Below are positions 1-11,458 of a stretch of 64,000 bases of DNA, in pieces. The translations under genes were made by a program, and so were the position numbers. Numbering within the stretch: the first letter of the stretch is position 1; every line of letters begins with the position of its first letter. The stretch spans positions 827,011 to 891,010 of the forward strand of contig JAJQZP010000048.1 in the NCBI GenBank assembly GCA_025403435.1, read 5' to 3'. Source of the stretch: Artocarpus heterophyllus. Its lineage: Eukaryota > Streptophyta > Magnoliopsida > Rosales > Moraceae. The notes under the pieces are model-generated. The model made no database searches, had not been told where the DNA came from, and saw only the letters and a list, made by a program, of their open reading frames with translations.

Positions 1-1763
1 AGGTTTCCTTAAAGGATCTTTAGACACACCACCAGAAATGTTTCTCTGGACTGGAGAAACATTGTTCAGAGAAGCAACTCTGGACTTGGAATGTTTGGAT
101 TCTATTGCAGGATTTAACTGCTGGAGAAAAATAAATGCATAAAAAGAGAGAGAAATTGTAAAACACTGTTTCCTTGTAGAGCAAGTAAAAAGTACTAGTA
201 AAGTAAAATCTTTTAGGCACTCAAAATTGTTTGGGAATTAAAACAAACCTTTTGGGAAGATGTTTGCGGTGTTTCAAAACTAGATTTTTCAACTTTTCCA
301 TCCTTTTCAGTCTTGGGAAACTCAACTGAGCAAGATGATTCATCATCCTTTTCTGCATTAAAACCTTGCTTCTGATCAACTCTTGTGATCTGTGATTTAT
401 CACTAACTGTAAAACTCTTGTCACATCTGATTTCAGTTTGATGGGCTTCAAAATCAGCACTTTGAACAACTTCACCATCAAGCAAGACATCAGAATCGCT
501 CATTCCAGGTTCCTTTGGATGATTTGAAAAGGATACCCCGGAATCTTCTCTTTCGCATTCATTCACTCCACACCCTCCATGATACTCTTGAACCCCATGA
601 TCTTCTCTTTCACATTCTGTCATTTCGCAATCTCCATGGTACTCTTGATCCTCTCTTTCATGTTCGGTCGCTTCATATTCTCCATGATAGTCGTACGAGC
701 CTTCAGGGCTTTCGTAGAAATGAGGATAGTGAACAACTTCATTTGCATTCTGATCAAATTCTTCTCTGCAATCACTTCTGTCTGAGACACCGTTTTCACT
801 AACTTGATAATCTGTCCCACCATAGTACTCAAATGAATCTGGTCTCCTAAGACCTTTCTTCTTGAAATGAGCCTCAAAGTAAGCTTTCTTTTCAATAACT
901 GATCCTGGTTTTGAGCATTTCTCAACCTCCTCCAGATATTTATTGTGAGAGAAAGATGACCTCCTTTCCCAAGACAATGACTCAGTCTCAAATCTTCCGA
1001 ATGATACAGAGCCGGAGTGTACTAAAGAATCTCCCTGCAAAATTCATAAAAAGAAAGAAAAGGAAAATGATTCATCTAATGTGAAGCCAAAAAAGAAAAG
1101 CTCAAAAATGTGATCACAACACAATACAATCTAGTGCAATGGGCATTAGCACTACCAAGGTTTATGTAAATCAAGAATTAACACTTTTGACACTTTAGAA
1201 GTAGAAGGCTTAACTCCTTTAAAATTACAAAAAAAGGGGGTCCTTAAGTCTTATATTATAATATGAATCAGACTGCAAGTTAAGCATCTTCGTAAACATG
1301 AGATCTTTAGATCTTGCCACATGATTGATTTTCAGATCTTACCATCAGAAATTAAAAAAAAAAAAAGGAAAGAAAAGAAAAGAAAACATGTCTCAAGAAG
1401 TTGTATTGATCCTATTGCAAATCCAGACCTTTACTCTTCTGCTTGGAATACAATTGCCAATTGATGTTCCTTTTAACAGTAAAAGGAAGATCAAGTTGAG
1501 GAAAAAAAAACCTGCCTTTTTTTAAATCCATTTAATTGAATTCTTTATTAACCTTGGGCTAAATTGCACTGATTTTTCTTTTCTACAATATGAAAATTAT
1601 TTCATGAAATTTTCAGCATGACCCAATTAAGAAGACGATTAGCAATTACAATACTTTAATATAGATAATAAGCAGATCCTTTAGAGAGAGATTGAGATGC
1701 AAAATTAAGCAGGCTTACCTGAAGGCTAATGCTAAAAGAATCTTCATCAATCTCCCCTGCCAT
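1..1763 (-). CDS. WVD2-like (TPX2-family) microtubule-associated protein, N-terminal part
   Basis: Three coding exons are visible on the minus strand: 1763-1719 (15 codons, MAGEIDEDSFSISLQ), 1034-249 (262 codons) and 120 to the window edge. Introns are 1718-1035 and 248-121, with GT...AG ends, and all junctions are phase 0. Exon 2 opens with the segment SGSVSFGRFETESLSWE, followed by KYLEEVEKCSKPGSV and KKAYFEAHFKKK; these blocks are characteristic of the longer WVD2-like (WDL) proteins, which carry a C-terminal TPX2 domain and bundle cortical microtubules. The acidic middle contains short repeats of the type EYHG-CE-TECEREDHG. Exon 3 reads into a basic Ser/Lys/Arg-rich stretch. The TPX2 domain itself must lie left of the window, so the assignment rests on the conserved N-terminus. 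The acceptor of exon 3 is CAGCAG, so one Gln is optional. The exact WDL paralogue is not certain. Confidence 0.85.
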
Positions 1764-2884
1764 TCTTACTATTATCACTATCAATCAAAATCACAGACTT
1801 CAATGTCACAATAAATAAAGACAGTAGTGCAAATAACACAAAACCCACCCTATATACATATATATATATATGAAAGCAAAGATATTTCCTCACAAGAAGA
1901 AATGGGAAAAACACACAAAGTTTTCACATGATCAGAAGGAAGCCTGAAGAAAAATCTAATAGAAGTACAGCCCAGTTGATGTATAGCTTTGGATATAAAG
2001 AAAACTGGTTTATTTGATTTGATTAAAAAAAGTCAGAAATCTAAAGAAGAAGAGGAAGAACAAGTGTCTTTGCTTCTCCAGATCTTGCAGTTTTGGCTGA
2101 CCAACAAAGTTTCTAGAGAGAGAGAGAGAGAAGTGAGTGGGTTACTTAAGTGTGCCGTCTGAAATCTAAAACCAAAGGCTTTAAAACATTTTTTTTTTTA
2201 ACCTCAGTCGGTTATCATGTGCATTGCCGGTTGTCTTTTTGTCCTCTCCCTCCCTTCTTCTCTTGCATCACGCCGTTAAGTATATGGTTGGTTTACCAGC
2301 TGTCATTTCCCCTACGAATATTAATATATTTACGTGTTAGATCAGATCCCGAGGATTTATTCACGATAGAACCTTGGATTAAGTTAGAATCAAAGTCTAA
2401 AATTTAAACCGTATGCTTTAGTATAAGAAAAATTTATATTGTAACAAATTTTTCTTTACATAATACGTGAGAGTTTATACTATTTACGGTTGAAACTTTC
2501 AACCACCCTATTAAACAAGACTAATTAAATTTTACACGCCCTCATGAACCTTAATGTTCAATGCAAAAATATTGTTATTATTTGATTAAAATTGAACTCA
2601 TTTGATCATGTTAGTGGTAAAATCAATTTCTTAAAGTAATAATGTTAGAAATGAAAGATTGTGTTGGTTTTGCGAGAAGTTTGGAAAATAACACGGCAGT
2701 CATCGGGTTATCTATTTAGTTTTGGAAGCTTCTAAAGTGCAAATGTTGTACAAAAAAAATGTAAAATAAAATAAAATTTTATAAAACCTAACATTTTTCT
2801 ACTGTGTGATATCGCTGATATGACCTTTTTTGTTTTTATCAATAAATTCTCTACTAAATTTTGACTTAAAAAATTAGACTGTGT
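1764..2884. promoter_or_regulatory. Upstream region of the WVD2-like gene
   Basis: The sequence upstream of the start codon is purine-rich on the plus strand, so the transcript-sense strand is pyrimidine-rich, with a GA run at 2116-2132 that reads as a CT tract in the gene sense. Such CT tracts are common in plant 5' UTRs and core promoters. A TA dinucleotide tract lies at about 1855-1871. I see no coding sequence; the limits of the 5' UTR cannot be set by eye. Confidence 0.4.
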
Positions 2885-3132
2885 GGCCTTTTTAAGGTTT
2901 CTTTAAAATAAATGACTATAATTTTTTTAAATTAGGTAAATGATTGTTTATCAGTGATAAGCTAAGTTTATTTGATAAACTTATTGAGTTTATTAGTTTT
3001 AAACTTGTTAAACTCGAGTTTATCACTGATTACCTTGATGTAAACTTTAGTTTATCATTGATAAATGACCATTTGTCTAATTTAGAACAATTGTGAGCAT
3101 TTATTTCTAATATACTTCCTTTTAAAAAGGCC
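2885..3132. mobile_element. Fold-back (MITE-like) inverted repeat
   Basis: The left arm beginning GGCCTTTTTAA (2885) is matched in inverted orientation by TTAAAAAGGCC ending at 3132. Inner blocks also pair: AAATTAGGTAAATGAT and TTTATCAGTGATAA on the left correspond to the reverse complement of the segment at about 3040-3085. The whole stretch is therefore an imperfect hairpin of about 250 bp with no coding capacity. I could not define a clean target duplication, so the transposon superfamily is open. Confidence 0.6.
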
Positions 3133-3316
3133 ATTTAACTTTATATTGTAACGATTAGTTTATTATAATAATCAATGTCTTATTTAATGAGCTACACTCG
3201 TATTTAACTAATAAATATATCAAATAACTGTTGTATCATCTATCTCGATTAATAAGTAAATTTTTTAATAGAAATTTTCTCTCATAAATCTACTATTTTC
3301 TAGTAATAGATGTGCA

Positions 3317-4945
3317 GATGGGGCCGGCTCTACGTATTTTGAGTCCTTAAGCAAACATTTTAAAGAGGCCATTTCAAAAATTAAAGACGTCAATTACATT
3401 TTATATGTTATTAAAGTTAATAAATTAAAAAATTTGAAAAAATTTATGTAGCAAAAATTAAAAAAAGTCAATTACATGGAAAATATTAAAAATTCACTTT
3501 CTTTTCTAAAGTTTAAGATAGATAGAAGTAAGTATTTATTTATTAGCAAACAATAAAAAGAAGAATATTCTCAATTTTTTTGACTTCTAAAAAAAGTTGT
3601 GTATTTATATTTCTTTTAATAAATAAATCAATAGTATGTTTTTTTTTAAATGAAATTGCATTCTAGATAAAAAAAAGTACAATCATTAATTTAGACATGA
3701 GAGACTACAATGCAATAAGCAACTCACCCCTAACCACAAATTGGAACCATTGGCAAGTTCAATTGAAAACGCTCAAGGGGTAATACGTGTACTAAAACCC
3801 TCCAACAGGAAATCAAAGAGAAACACAAGTGATCGAGTACACAAATGGCTCTTTTAAAAGAAATCACTACAGAAGGTGAATGACACCAATCGATTAAGAT
3901 CAAGCGACAAAAAATATAGAGGCCTAACACAACACCGCAAAGAACTTGTGAACTAGACATAGAGCCTACACCGGAATGTGGAGAAAATACCTCCATTATT
4001 ACAGAAACAAAATCATAACAAAACAACAAAAGACAACACCAAAAAGGTGAAAAAATTGCCTTTATTAAAACTAAACAAAACACTGCAAATGGGACGAATG
4101 ACCTCATCCATGCAAGAAGACCTATTGCCGACAAACCGGCCATTGCAACATGAAGATCAATGAGACTAGATTCGAGGAGAGCGGCAGCCAAAGGAGCACA
4201 ATCGTTGCCCACAAGCTGAAGCGCGAGAAACTCCAAAACAACCTCTGCACCATCGAAGCCAAAATTCCTGCACCATAGAAATGCTAGAAACCTCCCAGCT
4301 CTTACGTTGACGGAAACCATCGTGCCTCCATCTTCGGCACCCAAAGCTCCGTAAATCCCAAAGTAAGGGCACCATCAAACTCCCATACCTCGCTGGACCT
4401 TTGCCTCCATCTCTGCAGACCAATCTCGCAAGATATCATTATTGTCCTAATGGCCGAGAGTCCGGCGACCAGCCAGTGGCGGCGCTAGACTCTGACCTAA
4501 GATGGGAGAAAACCCTAGCCACACAAAGACAAGGAAGAAGAGGAGAAAACTCTAGGAGAGCAAAAGCCTCGTCTCATTTTTATGGGAATTATAAAAATAT
4601 TATTTGAAGTTTGCTAAATAGACCTTTTTATTATTTTTTTTTAAAGGAAGGAATCATTATTTTTTTGTGAAAAAGAGTGGTTTGATATTAAAAACACAGC
4701 TTGAAATTCACTTTTATTGGCTGATTATGTTGTAACTTTTAATATCCCAAGAAGGAGTTTCAATGTGTAATTAAAGGATTTGTTAGTTATCTTAATTTTT
4801 TTTTAGAAAAATCAATCTATTAATGTTTGAAAAGTAGGATATTGTTATTTCAATTTTCAAGAAATGAGGCTTTAATCAATGCCTAAAAATATGAGGGCCT
4901 TAAGCAACTGCTTAAGCTGCCTAAGAATTGAGCAGGTACTGCAAG
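3317..4945. mobile_element. Degraded hAT-like element with an internal insertion
   Basis: The left end (GGGGCCGGCTCTACG..., then CTTAAGCA and GAGGCC) and the inverted right end (GCTCAATTCTTAGGCAGC, CTTAAGCA, GGCCCTC on the opposite strand) resemble the ends of plant hAT-like elements whose termini read roughly CAGGGCCGGCTCTGA. The 5' and 3' parts are AT-rich and non-coding. The middle (about 3640-4570) is a separate, GC-richer insert. No exact 8-bp target duplication could be found, so this is an old, mutated copy. The superfamily call is from end similarity only. Confidence 0.4.
3640..4570 (-). mobile_element. Possible non-LTR retroposon, minus orientation
   Basis: Read on the minus strand, this block starts with a GC-rich, leader-like stretch (around 4400-4560), continues with T-rich sequence and ends at the left in ...TGCAATTTCATTT followed by an A-run (a T-run on the plus strand near 3638-3648). 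That layout, a GC-rich 5' part and an A-tailed 3' end after an AT-rich tail, is typical of LINE-derived retroposons. A 204-codon open frame (4344-3730) shows no domain I recognise and no reverse-transcriptase motif, so I do not call it a gene. Confidence 0.3.
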
Positions 4946-4986
4946 TAGATAAGGTGGGTATGCTAAAATAATAGAACAACATTGTT

Positions 4987-5025
<39 letters not shown>

Positions 5026-6530
5026 TGAAAAATAGTAAAACGATCTTTTTCTAGAAACATTATAACGGGTGACGGAACCGTTTGAAATAAACGTCGGGTG
5101 AAAATGGCTTTAAAATGTCAGCATCAATAATTGTTGACTTTTGGCCTCGAGAACGAGAAATGATCCCCTACGGAAAGCTCTACCTATGACAGTTATCTTG
5201 CGTGCGTGCGAAGCTGGAACACAACAGCTTTTAATGACCAAATCCGTACTAGAGAGATTTGGAAAAAAAAAAAAAAGCTAGATATCAATCGCCAGGCCCT
5301 ACAGTTATGAATTTTAGTGATGATTTTCTGATTTCTCTTCTTTTTTTCCCGATTGATATGACCCATAACTTTTGCATCAATCAGTTGGTTTTAGATTACG
5401 CTAAGTTTTCTGATGGAAGAACTGTGGCCGTTGGATTGGGGTCCTTGGTGATGATCCTCTGAAAGGCCATCATGATTCGGACTGGAGCCGTGTTGGCACG
5501 TGCACGGGCCGTGGATGTCGGGTTATTACCGGACAATTTACATGGCAAAATCGGGTGAATGTCTCGGTGGATTCTTAAAATGGTTATACTTACTGTTTTG
5601 TTCCATAATATAAATTTTAACTGTTGTAATAAAATTTTTATATATTATAATATATAATAAAAAATATTATAATATAAAATTTTTATATATTATAGTGTTT
5701 TGATTTTAATTTATTAATTTTAACTACATTTTTAAATATATTATTCGTTTTTGTTGAGTAGAGTATTCACACTCACGTGCTTTTCAACTTTATAGTTTAG
5801 ATACCTAGTTTTGAATTTGTTTAGTCGCTTATACTAGACATAGATCTTCAAACCACCTGGACCCACACACTAAATTATTTTACACGTGAAATTTACGACA
5901 ACAAAATTGAATATAACAATTTTAAAACTTTTATAAATATCTTTTGTAAACTTACTTTTTAAAAACACAACACATATTTCAAACTTATTCTCAATAATAT
6001 TAGATTGATGACAGAGAAAGACGAACAACGTGTTGAGAAAATGTTGGATTTTGTCTAGTCGCTAAAAAAATAATAAAATAACTCACATTAACTATTTTAA
6101 AAAACTAATATCAATAGTAATGTGGTACTTTAAAATTGTGGCTTAACATGTAATTTTGTCAAAAAAAAAATTATATGGTATATTCATATTCACATTTTTT
6201 TACATATTAATTATTGTAATAAGTCTAATTTATGTTATTCATAAAATATTTAAATTTTATATTATACTTTAATTTGACTAGTAAAATTTTATTATATTCT
6301 AATATTGCTGTATAAGATATGAATATTATAATTATTTTTTTAAAAAAATGAATATTATTATTATTATTATTACAATATAAATTTTTTATTCAAATATTTC
6401 TTAACATGGTTGGGTCCCAGCTCCATTCCCATAATTAAATTCCGTATACTGTATCGTGCTTGTACAAGTCATGAGATGGGTCCACGATGTATTGGCCTAT
6501 TTGATTCTTCTTAAAAAAAAAAAAAAAAGC
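4946..6530. other. Intergenic, AT-rich; microsatellite
   Basis: An (ATT)n microsatellite sits at about 4990-5025 and a shorter one at about 6355-6372. The part 5060-5560 is less AT-rich than its surroundings but has no convincing gene. The rest is AT-rich with no recognisable feature. Confidence 0.6.
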
Positions 6531-6534
6531 AGAA

Positions 6535-6812
6535 ACGGTAAGAAATGTCATTTTCTTTAAATCTTATTGTAATAAATGGTAAATTTTAAAAATATTTATA
6601 GTAAACGTCATATTTATAATGTAAATAATTTATCTACTATTTTGTTTATAGTGTGAATAAGAATTATTTACATAATAAATAAATTTATGGTGTAAATAAT
6701 ACATTTATCTCTTTATTTACATTGTAAATCTAACATTTATTATAAATATTTTCAAAACTTGATATTTATTTTAAAAAGTTTCAAAAATCTGAAATTTCTC
6801 TTATTTTTAAAA
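6535..6812. mobile_element. Fold-back (MITE-like) inverted repeat
   Basis: The left arm containing AATATTTATAGTAAACGTC and ATAATGTAAATAA is matched in inverted orientation by the right arm (reverse complement containing AATATTTATAATAAATG and ACAATGTAAATAA). Pairing continues outward through GGTAAGAAATG versus AATAAGAGAAATT. This forms an imperfect hairpin of about 270 bp without coding sequence. The centre lies near 6670. Confidence 0.6.
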
Positions 6813-6899
6813 AAAAAAGATAACTTACAAAAATGCACCCCTAAAAGAACATCTTTTTAAGATTGCCCTTTTAAAAGGTTTTTATCAAAACTGCCTATT

Positions 6900-8270
6900 T
6901 AATTAAAAAATATGATTTATTAAAAGTTTAAATTACCCTCACTTTTCACTCCCTCGTATGCCATTGTGAAACCCGTCAAGTTCTTTTCTAAAACTTGCCA
7001 AAACCCCCTCAGATTATGTCCTAAAACCCGCCAAACTCTAAAATAAAAACAAAAACAAAAAAGGAGCAGATCAAACAAACAAAACAAAAAAAAAAATAGC
7101 CAGATTATAATTATTATAAAAAAAGAGCATAGCGTCATCTTGCGAATTGTGAAAAAACCAAAAAGGCTAATGATTAAGCTGAAAAAAACCTTCACAAGAG
7201 CATTGAATACAAAAGTTCCACTAACCAAAATAATATGACCATCAAAACGTAAACATTCAAGAAAGCAATCAAAGTGCCTTTTCCTCTACGACACGCATAA
7301 CAACCACCAAGTATATAACAAGAATAACTAATCTAAAAAAATCCACTAAAACCAATCCGAGACACTGAAATTAAACCAACGGATAATGTTCAATTAGAAC
7401 AAGAACAAGAAAAAACAATATTCCTAAAAAAACCGATACATTAACACAATTATTACTCCTCATCATTATACTAATTCAAATGATTGATTCAGAGGAGTCT
7501 TGCAAGCTTCGAACTTAGTGACCAAATCAAGATCCCTAAACCCAACAAAAAATTGGGCAAGATCTTCAAGAAACAAAGCAACTTGATACACGGTGGTAGC
7601 TACAACTATCACTCTTCTAGGTGATCACACTGTCCAAACAGATTCACTTAGAACTTGAAAAGACAATATATATATTGCGTTCTAATGCGACTTAGAAGGC
7701 TTTAAGAGAATCTTGCAATCTCCATAGCCAGATCTCCGTCGCGAGCTCGTGACAGCGAGGGGAGTCAACGCCTAGACGGCCAAATGCCGAAGAAGATGTC
7801 TAGATGCCGTTATCGACGAAATCGGAGTTTGCCGAGCCACTTTGTCTTTGACAGCAACGCTGTAGAGGTGACTAAGCTCCATCGCTATTTTCGATCTCCT
7901 CAACGTTCTATTGTTTGGTTGGTGCTCTCGCGTCGATGTAATCTCCAATCTGCTCGGTCATTGGCCGGAGAAGGCGGGAGAGAGAGGGTGGAGAGAATAA
8001 CATAGAGATGGAGGAAGAGAAAGAAAGATGAGGTGAAGGAAAGAAAGAGAGGGAAAGAGAGGTGTAAAGAGAGATGGAAGAGAGAGACCTGAGAGGGGTT
8101 TAGAGAGAATGTATTAGGGTTGTTTGTTTAGGTAAGGGTTTAGGTAAGGGTGAAAAAGTAAGATGATAAATCTAATTTAAAAAATTATTATAAAAAAGAC
8201 AATATTGAAAAGTGAAAAAAGGGCGGATAATTTTAATTAGTGGTGTGTTCTAAGGACATTTTATTTATTT
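6900..8270 (-). other. Non-coding CT-rich transcription-unit-like block, origin unclear
   Basis: Read on the minus strand, the right part (8120-7970) is strongly CT-rich, like a plant 5' leader. It is followed by a locally GC-richer stretch (7960-7730) and then long T-rich sequence down to 6900. Open frames here are short (102 codons or fewer) and show no recognisable domain. The outer flanks share weak inverted similarity (blocks such as CCCTTTT and TTTTCACT), so it may be a decayed transposon that carries host-like leader sequence. I cannot assign a function. Confidence 0.3.
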
Positions 8271-9183
8271 TTTTAAAAAAAAAAGGAATAGAAGAAAATT
8301 TTTTGACGTGTTCACACTTTAGGAGTTTGAAATAATAAATGCAGCTTTATTTCACACTTTTGTGCCTTTTCTTTGGGTTTTTTTTTTTTTTTTTCTTTTT
8401 CTCATGGTAATGTTCAGAACATTCAAAGTAGCCCCCTAACCTGTGACGTAAGTGTCATAGTAAAAAGAGAAATTGTAGTATATGGTCAGTTTTAAGAAAT
8501 AATTCAAGTAAATGGCCAATTATAAGGTTTTGTTTTTGGTAAATAATCGATTTTTTGCCTAATAAATTTCAATTTCAACTGCTTTTGAGTTCTAGGAATT
8601 TTTCAATGTGGTGCTTTTTGGTTTTCCCCAAGATGGGGCGTCAGTTTCTAATATTTGGTTAGCATGCATGTGCAAATCCAGGTTAATGTTTAATTTTCTA
8701 GTTTTTAATCTCAAACATATAATACATGATTTTATTTTTTTAGAAAATAAGGGAAATTAAAATAGATAAATTAATTATAGTAAATATTATTTCTAGGATC
8801 CTCGCTGACTCGCTAATGTCGAAAGAAATTACAACTACAACATATGAAAGGGGATGAGATGAGAAAAGAGTGAGGATTTGGCCATTTTCGAAAATCGTCA
8901 GTCAGAATCAAACTTTACTTCCTCAAAAAAAAAAAAAAAAAAAAATCAAACTTTACTTCCAACACAAAAATTTGACTACCTTAAAAAAAAACCCCACCAA
9001 ACCGACCATGCCCATCTTTCGCCTATAAAAAAAATAATCAAAAAATTATTGTGAAAACTTTCTTCAATTTTAATCGAGTGTGAAAAATTTTTTTTTTCAT
9101 GTGTATTTATGCTTGTACAAACAAAGATTATGTCAATTTCAAAATACAACTTCCAAGTTGGTATGAGAAATAAATCTTAATCA
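8271..9183. other. Intergenic, AT-rich
   Basis: Poly-T and poly-A runs (around 8375-8400 and 8927-8944) and no gene-like sequence. The right border is the target site of the Ty3/gypsy element. Confidence 0.6.
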
Positions 9184-9188
9184 ATGAT

Positions 9189-11353
9189 TGTAACGCCCCG
9201 AAATTTATTTAACGTTAATGTAATGTAAATGATGAATTAGTGTGCTATAATTAATGTTTTAACATTAATTAGATTATTTGGTTGGATTTTGAATTTTTGG
9301 TTGTTTTGTTAATTTGACGAATAAAAATGATTTCTTATTGTTTTAAAATGATGTTTTGAGTTTTAAAACACAACAATTTGTAAAATGTTAAAAATACTCC
9401 GTTTTGCAAAACCGTAGGCGGTACATGGTTTTCGCACAGTAAAACCGCCCACCGATTTTCTCTATTTATTTCCTTCCTCTCTCTCTCTCCTCTCATTCCC
9501 TCCCGTGACACTCTCTCTCTCTCTCAATTTCTCTCTCGGCAGCACTCTCTCTCTCTACATCTCTCTCAAATTTTTGAAACCAAATTCGAGTCCAAGCTTC
9601 GGGTTAGCAAGGAGGAGGCTCGGGGACGTGATTCGGCAACCGAGGATGCGGATTGAAGCTTCGATTCGAGGTTAGATTCAAAATTTCTAAACTTTTTACA
9701 AAATTTTCAATTTGGTGCATTTTTGAAATCTAGGGTTGTTTAAGCTTAGAAAACCGTGGATTTGAGTTAAATGAACTTAGAACAACTTGAATCTAAGCTT
9801 AGATTTAAGAAAAACGGATTGAATTCAAGATTTTTCATTTTTCCTCATTTTTTTCCATTTTCGGATTTTTGGGATTTTTGTGTTTGAATCTTGTTTAAAT
9901 GAGTTTTAAAGTGTCTAAATATGCTTTTCTATCATCTATGAATGTTTTCTATGCCTGGGATTTGAGAAAAACAGGTTAGAATCAAGATTTGAATTTTGGG
10001 GATCGAGAAACCCGTGGCTGGGATTTCTGGATTTTCCCAGTTCGGCAGGCCGAACTGTGTGTTCGGCAGGCCGGAGTGATGATCGGCAGGCCGATGTTCT
10101 TCCGACCGGCAGGCCGAACCTGGGGAAGTGTTCGGCGGACCGAACTTTGCTTCCGGCAGGCCGAACTGTGCAGTTCGGCAGGCCGAAGCAGGGAGTCCGG
10201 CAGGCCGACCGAGGCATAGAAATTTTTGTGATTTTTACCCGTTTTCACTGTTTTGAACCCTGATTTAAATCCCAACCTTATAGAATGATTTTAAAGGTAC
10301 AAATGGCACACTAGGACATCATGAAATGGTTTAGTAACATAGAATGTCTCGAACTAGATATTGATCGACTTAGTTTGTATCTAGGATCGTTCGTGGTTCC
10401 GTGGAGCTAACGTATAGCGGACCGGGATTACGGTGTGGGGCACCGACACGAGTATTGAGGTAGGACTTCTATCCTATTTCCTTGGTAGCTTGGTTTTGAA
10501 ATGATTTGGCTTTGAAAAGGATTTCTATCAAAATGTTTTCAACGGTTGTTTGGAAATGGTTTTATCGGTTATATTTTAATATACCGTGATTATGAAATGA
10601 ATTTCATAATGAACGTAATTGACAACACTCGGTAATTGGGTTTTGAATGATAATGATAATAAACACAAAGGCATGATGCCATATCAGAGATCGGGTTGTG
10701 TAGCGATCGACCTTGGGGGCAGGTCCCGAAACCCAGCTGGGCCACTACGGTGGTGATATCATGGTTTGCCTAGGTAAAAGGAAAATGGTGTTTTCGATTG
10801 TACGAGTAGACTGTTCTGTGTCAGGACGGCTCTACTCAAATTATTTATTTATTTATTTAAGGTTTCTTTTGAGCACTCCTGTCAATGAAATGTTTCTCTA
10901 AATTAAATTATTTTATAAAACATAGTCCTACTGAGCCTTTCGCTCATATTTTATCTGTTTTAAAATTTCCCCCCCTTCTAGGTGGTTTCCCATTTAGGTT
11001 TGGAGAGGATTCTTCAGACCGAACTCAGGAGCAATAGGAGGATTATTTTATCTTTTGTACTATTTAATCAAGGCATGTAAAAGTTTAACTTTATTTGTAC
11101 TTGGACTGTGATTGTATTTATGATATTGTCAGAACCATGTGTGTGCACAAGTTGTGGGTTGTGGAACCCATACTCGCGGTTCTTTATTAATTTTCATTCC
11201 TTGCTTAATATTTATAAATTCTTTTATAAAACGTGGTTGAAATCTTCTTATTTCTCACTTAATTTGATTCTTAAACCATTGGTTTCAATTAAATTCTCTT
11301 TTAATTAATCTAAATAATCCGCCACGTCACCTCCCGTACTCCGGGGCGTGACA
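9189..11353 (+). repeat. 5' LTR of the Ty3/gypsy element
   Basis: This LTR is 2,165 bp, opens TGTAACGCC and closes GTGACA. In order it holds an AT-rich start, a CT-rich leader-like stretch (9475-9570), a GC-richer block ending in GAGGTTAGATT (about 9590-9680), the CG-rich palindrome array (10041-10215), a block near 10670-10760 that is also conserved in the solo LTR, and an AT-rich end. It is closely similar to the 3' LTR; the differences I see are mostly C/T or G/A changes and short length changes in CT tracts. Confidence 0.95.
10041..10215 (+). repeat. Array of TTCGGCAGGCCGAA near-palindromes in the LTR
   Basis: About eight copies of a unit close to TTCGGC-AG-GCCGAA occur in 175 bp, separated by 5-15 bp of unrelated sequence. 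The 6-bp arms are exact inverted repeats in the best copies; others vary, for example ATCGGCAGGCCGAT or CCGGCAGGCCGAAC. In copies with ATCGG/CCGAT arms the change in one arm is matched in the other. The array is rich in CpG inside an AT-rich LTR. Confidence 0.9.
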
Positions 11354-11356
11354 GAA

Positions 11357-11368
11357 TGGTATCAGAGC
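11357..11368 (+). other. Primer-binding site (initiator Met tRNA)
   Basis: TGGTATCAGAGC begins three bases after the 5' LTR and is complementary to the 3' end of plant initiator methionine tRNA, the usual primer for minus-strand synthesis in plant LTR elements. Confidence 0.92.
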
Positions 11369-11458
11369 TCAAGGTTATGAACCTTGGGAATTGTGCACAC
11401 ATAGGTTTGATAATGAAATACCTCTGACAGTCTAAATTTTGTTTTCAGAAGTGAGAGA

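Noticed and set aside
3730..4344. A 204-codon minus-strand open frame.
   Set aside because: No recognisable domain; it lies in a retroposon-like block inside a decayed transposon.
10041..10215. Repeat-spacer pattern resembling a CRISPR array.
   Set aside because: This is plant nuclear DNA; units are 14 bp, spacing is irregular, and the array lies in an LTR.
9936..10275. Open frames of 68-97 codons on both strands across the LTR palindrome array, recurring at 16841-17180.
   Set aside because: They exist on both strands because the CG-rich repeats lack stop codons; no domain or plausible start context, and they lie in an LTR.
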